Part shown: piece after piece, positions 57,150-64,000 of the stretch
Numbering within the stretch: position 1 is the first letter of the stretch
Layout of the letters: every line of letters begins with the position of its first letter
NCBI RefSeq assembly: GCF_031143425.1
Contig: NC_090443.1
Location: 1,055,043,554-1,055,107,553, forward strand
Length of the DNA: 64,000 bases
Source of the DNA: Pleurodeles waltl
Lineage: Eukaryota; Chordata; Amphibia; Caudata; Salamandridae
Reading direction: 5' to 3'
Notes under the pieces: generated by a model
The model's database searches: none
Told to the model about the DNA's origin: nothing
The model's input: only the letters and a program-made list of their open reading frames with translations
Translations under genes and position numbers: made by a program

Positions 57150-58000
57150 AGCGTATACCATGAACCATCTGCCTTCACTGAACAGCGTGATCTACTGTTC
57201 GTCATCCAGTCAGATTTCCATCAAGGCAGAAGCACCAAAATTGTGCTAACTGCAATGTGGGATGGCCTCAAGATTACCATCTACTGAAATGTAATAGCTG
57301 CACTTAATCTTCTGAACTAGATTCCTGTTTAATGCGTCGTTGTCTTCTAGCTGTACACCAATGGACATGAACAAATGATCTCAAGCTAGACCTCAAGAAT
57401 GTGGAACCTAGTCACGATCATTGACTCAGACCGCTCTCTGATGCTGCAAATAAACCCAGTTATGAAAGGCTGTTTTCCCATGTTGAGATGCATTTGTCAA
57501 ATATTCCCTTGTTTAGAATTGCAACAAAGAATATAGTCAACCATCAGTCTAGTGCCATCACAACTGGCCTACGCCAATGGCATCCGTCTTGATGCATCTG
57601 ATGAAGTGATCAAGGAACTTGAGAATCCCAAATGCAGCTAAAAGGCATTTCCTCATCTTTAAAATCAGATCACAAATCTGTCCCATCCATCAGTCTCTTC
57701 ACTAGCTACGTGCAGCTCAGGGTCTCACCTTCAAAGCACTGTGCATAGCTCATTGCTCTATTCATGGTACAGGACCATTTATTGTGTGGACCAGCAAACT
57801 AGCAAGAACACTTTAATCTAAGCTATTCTCTCCCTACAAACCAGCGAGAATGCTTTAAGATGCCCCACCCCTTTTTATATCTGCTTTACAAAATTCATAC
57901 ATGGGAAACTTCCTGTCACACTGAAATGTGGAAGTTGTAGGAAACAGAGCCATTTGCTGTCACCTTCAATTCGGGAGAGCTCTACAATCTTATCTATTCC
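57150..58000 (+). pseudogene. L2/CR1-like LINE RT relic
   Basis: Broken-frame pieces in order: QSDFHQGRSTKIVLTAMWD (SGFRPxHSTExALxxVxDD box, about 57205-57270), TIIDSDRSLMLQINPVMK (LGVxLDSxLSxxxQIN, about 57415-57465), SQLAYANGI (SRLDYCNSL, about 57565-57590) and FKALCIAHCSIHGTGPFIV (FKxLxLxHKALxGxAPxYL, about 57725-57790). This gives a plus-strand relic of the L2/CR1 type with an internal deletion between palm and thumb. Confidence 0.65.
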
Positions 58001-58611
58001 CTTTTTTATAAATCCTTTCTTATAATTTATCCCATAGTGGTGGGTATCAATGTGTGCTAAGAGTCTTTTCTTATAACATCCCTAAACCTTCCATTTATAC
58101 GCACAGTGACAATGACGCTCCATGTTTAGAACATTGCCCAACCTCACCTACTTCACCCAAAACCTCTGCAGAAGTCATTCTGCAACCAAAAACCAAATTT
58201 GTCCCTGCATTCTGTGAAAGCACTTTGGATCCTAATGCAAAGCAGGTCACTTTGCGACCTCGTCAAGATTATTAAGTGCTATGTAATGCTGTGTGTGTGA
58301 GGCTTTCCTGCTAATGCATGCTTGTTAGATACCAGGCCTGATTGTGTACCAACATGGGCACACTAATATATTATTAGAGTATGTGTCCATTAGGTTTAGG
58401 GTCTATTGAACAAACTAAGTGAAAGGTAATGCTAACAATCGTGTGCACAAACACCATGTTTTTATTTTTGAAACTTAATTTCGACAGTGTTCAAATAATG
58501 AAGACAGAGAAGGGATTTTATTTCTCTCTCTGCTGTGTGCAGTGCTTGCAGCCACAAGGCCATTTTGCATGGTACAGAATTAGCTTGGAAAGAAAACATG
58601 CAATGCAAGCA

Positions 58612-58693
58612 TTCCTGCTCAGCACATTTGTTGCTACATCTGCAAGCCAGCGTTGCTGGCATACAGAAATGCAACAAATGTGCTGAGCGGGGG
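58612..58693. repeat. Perfect 18-bp inverted repeat with nested hairpin
   Basis: GCTCAGCACATTTGTTGC (58617-58634) and its exact complement (58671-58688) enclose 36 nt. Within them GCCAGC-GTT-GCTGGC (58646-58660) forms a second 6-bp stem. In RNA, G-U pairs extend the outer stem by about five more positions on each side. The result is an 82-nt two-tier foldback of miRNA-precursor size. Confidence 0.85.
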
Positions 58694-60515
58694 ACTGCAC
58701 CTCCCATCTCTATAGGAACTCCCTAGAAGTTAAGATATAAAGAGAACCAGATGAGAACCTGAATTCACCCACACATGCCTTAATGCTTATGTGTTTTCTT
58801 TGACACTGCAATATAATGCCTATGTATGACTTAGTGTGTGCTGCCGTATTTTATTAAACACAAGTTCATTTTTGTACTCATTTGAAGGCCATGAAAACTT
58901 TACTATCCTTGACTCTTACAGACATTTTAAATTAATCCTTGTTCTGTTAATCCATGTTGTACACCAGACTTTCTAGCAAAGTGTAACCTTGTTCTGAAGT
59001 TGGCAGAACAAAGTGAAAATGTTAGAAAATAGCAGACGTTCCCCATATTGTGACTTATATTCCTAGTTACGTGTGGACTGAACTAAATGCAAGAAAAGTA
59101 AGTGAGAACATTTAGTGCAGCGTGTCTCCTTTTTGATACCAAATTAAGCCAGCTCTTGTCAGTTTTAGCTGTATCAGTGTGTCACAGTCTTCTCTCATTT
59201 TTCCCACATGATGATTTTGCCAACTGCTTGTTAGTGACTGAATACACGTTTCATTTCTTCCACATGGAGAAATAAATGTAGCACAGAAATACATGGAGTT
59301 TAGCATTGCATGCTACAGCTGATCAAGCATAACACTTTGATCCATTGAAATGGCAGATGCTTATTTTAAATGCTGGCTGCTTTGCATAAACTCATGTTAG
59401 GCATTATGCACTTCTTGGGTGCTGTGCTTGCTTTACAGAACCTGATACATTGTTTGCCGGGAATGGTCTTTGCTAGAGAAACAGGAGAGGACAGGACTCC
59501 TGCATTGACCTCCAGGTGCCAGAGGTAAGAGAGATTTCTCCAAGGGCCCTGGTGTGGAGCACGGCCCAAGGCTTACCATATTTCGCCTGCTTGCTTGCTT
59601 TGCATGTATGAACTTGCATGTGTCTAAAATGTGTTGAAGGTGCACAAAATGTTTTGTCTGAGTGGGAAGCGGTAGTATAATAGACTTGCTGGGTAGGTAG
59701 AAATGGGAGGAGTCAGGAGACAAATATTGCATGTGTGACTGGCAAACCCCTTTTTCCTGTTTTCCAGGCGAGAGTGAGCAAAGACACAGTAATGGGGGGG
59801 CCAAAAAAACAAAGCAGCTCCCACTGAAAAGGACTCCTGCTCAGACTATATCACCAGTACAGTAAAGCCACTGGCAATTATCTGAGACAGTGGGTTGGAT
59901 TCACTATTCAGGATGGGAGGAAGTCCTCTCTTGAACATGGAATTTTCAGATCCTAAAAACAGGATAGGTGCTGAATAATGGCCACTCTTCTTGCAATGGT
60001 GTGAGGAGGCCCATAAGTATAATCATGAATCCCAAGTCTGTGGTATGGAAATACCCATGAGAAACTGGAATACCAAATAAGTCACTTCAGGGACAGCTTT
60101 AGGGCTTGTGCTCTTACTGCTCCACTTCCTCCGTATCTATTCCCCCAGATCCCTGATCTGGTACCAAGTGATCAATTGATTGATAGAAAAGTTGGTGTGG
60201 CTGAAGCACGGCTTCAGAAATTATGGGGAGCAATATGCATCAAGGGAAGTGTTGTTGAATGCAGATGTGTACCTGGTAAAAACTGATTGGATTAAGATTT
60301 TGAATTGCAACCAGAACTAAGGCGCATCATCCACAGGTAGTCTTCAGCTGCCACCCAGGCTTTAAGGTCTTTAGGGGATTGTTGTGATTTCAAACTTCCA
60401 ATGGTCCCGTTCACAAGTGGGCTCTACTTATTCCTTGCAGGTGGTCCCTTTTAATGCCCCCTAGAGACTTCCTAGAGACCTACTTACCGTATCCTGCCCT
60501 TTAGTGTCTCGGCCT
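58694..60515. other. Unassigned stretch
   Basis: No gene was recognised. The part after about 59850 may be 5' sequence of the LINE whose endonuclease remains lie at 60520-60860. Confidence 0.3.
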
Positions 60516-60519
60516 TCCT

Positions 60520-60860
60520 CATCAGTGTATGCCTGCTTTGTAAACATTCTGCTGATATTGTTAATCTTCTGAATGATACAAAGCCTAACTTATTATTTCT
60601 TTCTGAAACTTGGCTCAGTGACTTCTCTTATCCTGAGATTGCACTGTGCTTCCCTGCGGGCTGGGCTACCTCATCCACATGAACAGGGACAGTTGAGCGG
60701 GGGTTGTGGTTGATATTTTAAGGACCAATATCATGGGCTATTGTTTCCTTTGGACAATCTTCGGCAAATAGAAACAATTGTTTTTTTTCCTAAAAACTTC
60801 TTCTAAATTCTCCCCCTTGGGGGCCCACATTTATCGCCCACCTGAGCCAGGAGCGGAATT
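60520..60860 (+). pseudogene. L2/CR1-like LINE endonuclease (APE) fragment
   Basis: VNLLNDTKPNLLFLSETWLS (about 60560-60620) contains the D-(L)-F-L-x-ETWL box of LINE AP endonucleases. PEIALCFPAGW follows. In another frame FLKTSSKFSPLGAHIYRPPE (about 60785-60845) matches the IYRPP box. Frame breaks and stops show decay. RT sequence does not follow. Confidence 0.7.
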
Positions 60861-60989
60861 TGTGAATTCTGATGGGGATGGTCTTAATCTTTTTTGCTTT
60901 AAGGAAGTGAATTTCACAGACAAGACGAAAATCAACCCTGTAGTCGCCGGAAACAAAGGTAAGTCACTGTTTTACCTGTGATCCTTGGA

Positions 60990-61780
60990 GTTGTCAGTGT
61001 ATATTAGCACTGGATTCTTGCGTATTTAAGAAATACTGCAAGAACTAGTACAATGATGTGCAATGCATATGTCTGCAATGTTGTACTCAGAAAAATGTTG
61101 AAAAACACACCTCGATATATCAGTAACACTCACCAGTTTGGTACTAACTGCCTTTAATGGCAATGGACACCTACACAAAAAGTCATAGACATAAACAGTT
61201 ATACCAAATAGAAACCACTTAAATCCATGATAATGTATTAGTTGCACTACAAAATGCTACAAGTGGATGCACACACAATGTACAACCACAGTTACCTCTA
61301 ACCTACACACGTCAGATGTATGAAGTTCACTGTCCCCTTGGTTTGTGCAATATATTACAAACATTGGCTGTCATTTAACTGTATGGTATGATGTTCCCTG
61401 TGTAATGCATATGTTTATATTATTGACACGTGTTAAAATAAACACAAAACATTCTCTAGTCAAAAATAAATTTGGTGTAAGCAATTTTTGCTTGCACCAA
61501 AATTGACATGTCCATCACATATGGACAACATTAATGTATGCATTATAAAAATATCTAAACAAGAAAACTTGTGCTTGTCACAAATGAGAGTAAGTGCATG
61601 GCACACACATAAGCAAAAATACCATTACCGACAAACAATTGGTAACAATCAAAAAATGAGTCCAGGACAAAGGAATTGCCAAAGTAAACTATTTTTTAAA
61701 ATTTAGATGAGATATATCTCTCATAAATTAAATTTCCTAAACAAAAAAACAACAAAGGCTCAAAGCCTGAATGTCTCAAG
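60990..61780. other. Unassigned AT-rich stretch
   Basis: No gene or clear repeat was recognised. Confidence 0.3.
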
Positions 61781-61784
61781 TCTG

Positions 61785-62215
61785 GTTGTGGGGAGGGGGT
61801 CGGGGTGGTGGTGGGGGGATGAGGAAGGGTTCAAGTCCAGGGCAAACATAAGGTCTTCTTTAGGAAAATGGGTAGGCTGTTTGGGAGGGATTTGGGAGGT
61901 AGGGGGAGTGGCAGTGTCTGTTGATGGTGTGGGTTTTACTGGGTGTCAGTTGTGTGGGCATTTGTATGTATAACATGCAATGTTGTGTGTATGGGTCATG
62001 TGCTGTGTGTGGTTGTGGTGCCTGTGGATGTGCTGGTGCATGTGTGTGTCGTAGTGTGTGTGGTGTCTGCAGGTGTGGTGGCAGTGGGTGTGGATGTTTG
62101 TGTCGTGGTTGGTGTTGTATGTCTGGTGGTGGGGAGTGTGGTGTCTGTGTGCATGTCTATTTCTTGCTCTGTTTGTATTTATATGTGGGTGTTGGAGTGG
62201 GTATGTGCAAAGGAG
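61785..62215 (+). repeat. GT/GGT-rich low-complexity tract
   Basis: Irregular (GT)n, GGTGGTGG and TGTGGTG motifs. The complementary strand (CA-rich) could be the untranslated tail of the MYB-like gene that lies just to the right. Val/Cys/Gly-rich plus-strand open frames are spurious. Confidence 0.75.
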
Positions 62216-62239
62216 TGAGCTTGCTTTAGATAGGGCTTG

Positions 62240-62779
62240 GAAGGGGGATTTGGGAAGAGGTGGGAATTGGGGCAGAAGGTTGGGATGGGTGAGAGGCTGC
62301 GGTCACTGAGGAGGCCAGACATGGCACTGTGCATGCCATCCAGGTAAGCTAGTATCTGTGTCATCTGACCACTAAGCCCCTGGGTGGCATTCAGTAGTGC
62401 AGTCTGGCCTACAGATATAGCCTGCAATAGGTCAACAGCCTCCTCAGTGAGCACAGCCTGGGAAACAGGCGGGGGTGCCTTCAGCGAAGGTCATGCCACC
62501 CCTTTTAGGGAGTTGCTACAGCCAACTGAGGGGGAACAAGAGGGGCGTGGCGATGGAAACGTGGGTGCCAGAGGATGTAGGTGGATTGGAACAGTTGCAC
62601 TAGGATCTACCACCACTAGGGACTGGTCTTCTGTGGAGGCCTCTGAAGATGATGTGCAGTCTCCTCACCCTCGATGTCACTAGGTCCTTCGGTGTCAGTG
62701 GTGTCTACACCGGAACCACAGTGCTCGCATTCTTCCCCACTGACGTGGCCACTGTCGCCTTCTCCTTGCCTAGATGATG
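62240..62779 (-). pseudogene. Harbinger-type MYB/SANT-like protein, C-terminal exon, decayed
   Basis: The exon starts after a good splice acceptor on the minus strand (TTTGTCTTTTCAG, ending at 62780). The first part is an acidic Ser/Thr/Gly/Glu-rich linker (SGHVSGEECEHCGSGVDTTD). A frameshift near 62640 leads to SSSEASTEDQSLVVVDPSAT. An in-frame stop near 62490 precedes the conserved C-terminal helix LTEEAVDLLQAISVGQTALL and then YLDGMHSAMSGLL (62454-62310). This linker plus C-terminal helix is the pattern of the MYB/SANT-like partner proteins of Harbinger transposons. Those proteins bind DNA and bring the transposase into the nucleus. The SANT domain itself would lie beyond the right edge of the window. 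Confidence 0.6.
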
Positions 62780-62782
62780 CTG

Positions 62783-63940
62783 AAAAGACAAATATAACAG
62801 TTTGAGTGCATCTTTGTAAATCTAATTGAACCTGAACTTTGCTCAGGAAACATTTGCCAAGTATACATATTAATACCAAGGCTCTCAAACTTGGTTTCTT
62901 TATCATCAATATCTTGTGCATGTAGGGAAGAATTCCACAAACCATTTGCTCACTGTCTAGAAATTCCCCATGCTAGCTCTCACATCATGTATGCCTTTTG
63001 TCTCTTATCCACCTTTATTTCTCTGCTTGACAAATGGCTTTGACAGCATGCGTAGATACATAGTTCTGGATACATTCTTAACACCCTTCAGCGTAGAGCA
63101 AATAGATGTCCACATTTCCAAAAGAGTCATGTTTGGGCCTGATATTGACTTATGAAGATGGGATACTCCAACATCTATTTGATGTAACCTTCCATCTGCA
63201 AATATCCTTTTAAGTATTACTTTCCTTACCACCTGGACATAACTAAAGACAGTTAAATGCAATTTGGAGTATATTTAACTCTGTCACAATATTGGCATAT
63301 TCCTGTCTGTTTCAGTCACTACAGTTTGGCAAATTCATGTTGGCGGACACAGACTGGCTTACATGCACATTTGGGAAGGACTAAGGCTTCATGACAATCT
63401 GCTACTGCCTATATGAAATTAATTTTATTTTCCTGTTGAAACACATTTCTAACATATTCCTGATAAGGAATTATGCCATTGTACACATCTTTCCAGTCCT
63501 TTTGGTGCAGATGCTCATGATCATATCGTCATTGTACCAACTTACCAATGAAAACTCTGAAACATCAGCTGTATCATAAGTGCTTACTATACCATGTCAA
63601 CAGTAATGGGGCCTCCGATACCTACTCAAATTTGTGATGGAGCATCACACCTGACCTAGTCCTCAATTGGGGCTTATTTGGTGTAAATGTCCCTCATAAC
63701 ATGAAGGAAATGCCCTTTTTTTCACACGCAGTCATGTGTCTGCTCAAAACAATACTTGGCATGTAATGAGGAATCTAGTGAGAACTTTAAGTACAAAACA
63801 ATATACCAAACACAGCATCAGACACCGTCAGAAATCCTCATCTGCGTTGGATGTGTGTTAACTGGCATGTTGATGCCAAACAACATTACTGTAAATAAAA
63901 AAGGTTAAACAACAAGAATAGCTACATACAATAACTCATC
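62783..63940 (-). other. Probable intron of the MYB-like gene; otherwise unassigned
   Basis: It lies between the acceptor at 62780-62782 and the upstream exon at about 63945. No other feature was recognised in it. Confidence 0.35.
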
Positions 63941-63944
63941 CCCT

Positions 63945-64000
63945 TGATGCTGCTGTTGGGCCCTCAACTGCCCATCAAGCTCGGTGTAGGCCACTGCAAG
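63945..64000 (-). pseudogene. MYB/SANT-like protein, upstream exon (partial, window edge)
   Basis: The minus strand reads LAVAYTELDGQLRAQQQHQG. This fits the segment that follows the SANT domain in Harbinger MYB-like proteins (an LAVAYPELDGxLRA-like motif known for the family). The splice donor appears mutated (GGGGATGAGT where a GTGAGT would be expected). The exon continues beyond the window. Confidence 0.5.

Noticed and set aside
56600..57620. CTGATGA strings at about 56600 and 57600 as further hammerheads
   Set aside because: They lack the GAAA and cleavage-triplet parts at a suitable distance and have no stem II.

Overview
This window is transposon-dense DNA from a large-genome eukaryote, most likely a vertebrate and probably a salamander. 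Evidence seen in the sequence: no compact operons or prokaryotic genes; layered relics of L1-, L2/CR1- and other non-LTR LINEs; Ty3/gypsy remains; solo LTRs; a Tc1/mariner element; a Harbinger-type MYB-like gene; and a tandem Penelope-like element. The salamander assignment is an inference from repeat composition, not from a diagnostic gene. I found no host protein-coding gene I can name. The only host-like regulatory region is a CpG island at about 50.6-51.7 kb.

Layout. 1-2.5 kb: 3' part of a frameshifted LINE. 2.5-3.5 kb (minus): retroelement gag-like zinc-finger fragment. 4253-5814: complete Tc1/mariner element with an intact DD37E transposase. 6.7-8.7 kb: Ty3/gypsy gag-pol relic. 9.7-11.8 kb (minus): LINE relic. 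12-20 kb: mostly unassigned, with low-complexity tracts, an L1 fragment, an 86-bp minisatellite and a tRNA-derived SINE head. 20401-23580: 3.18-kb solo LTR with perfect 5-bp target duplications. 24-27 kb: L1 relic. 27.5-31.1 kb: a degraded Ty3/gypsy element with integrase before reverse transcriptase (Gmr1-like order). 33-35.3 kb: L2/CR1 relics interrupted by a 1.03-kb solo LTR. 35.3-45.7 kb: head-to-tail Penelope-like elements. 48-49.9 kb: a TTAA-ended repeat. 50.6-51.7 kb: CpG island. 51929-53735: 1.8-kb solo LTR. 57-61 kb: further LINE pieces and a hairpin. 62.2-64 kb (minus): decayed, intron-containing MYB-like gene.

The most interesting system is the Penelope-like tandem. A 5'-truncated copy (35324-about 39880) is followed directly by a longer copy (about 39881-45675). 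The 3' part of the first copy supplies what looks like the promoter of the second: a ZNF143-like motif and a TATA box. It is followed by a hammerhead ribozyme with all core bases. The same ribozyme recurs exactly 5794 nt downstream, so a read-through transcript would be cut to unit length. The second copy carries a separate upstream ORF1, a gag-like protein with coiled-coil, RG-rich and Pro/Tyr-rich parts. ORF1 overlaps the reverse transcriptase/GIY-YIG ORF in the -1 frame. The RT ORF has no usable upstream AUG, but the overlap holds the heptamer U UUU UUA in the ORF1 reading frame, which is the canonical -1 frameshift signal (the heptamer used by HIV-1). Each copy has one different disabling lesion in the RT ORF, and the two copies are otherwise nearly identical, so the insertion is young.

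The nesting gives a relative history: an L2/CR1 LINE, then a solo LTR within it, and separately the Penelope array within the LINE 3' end.
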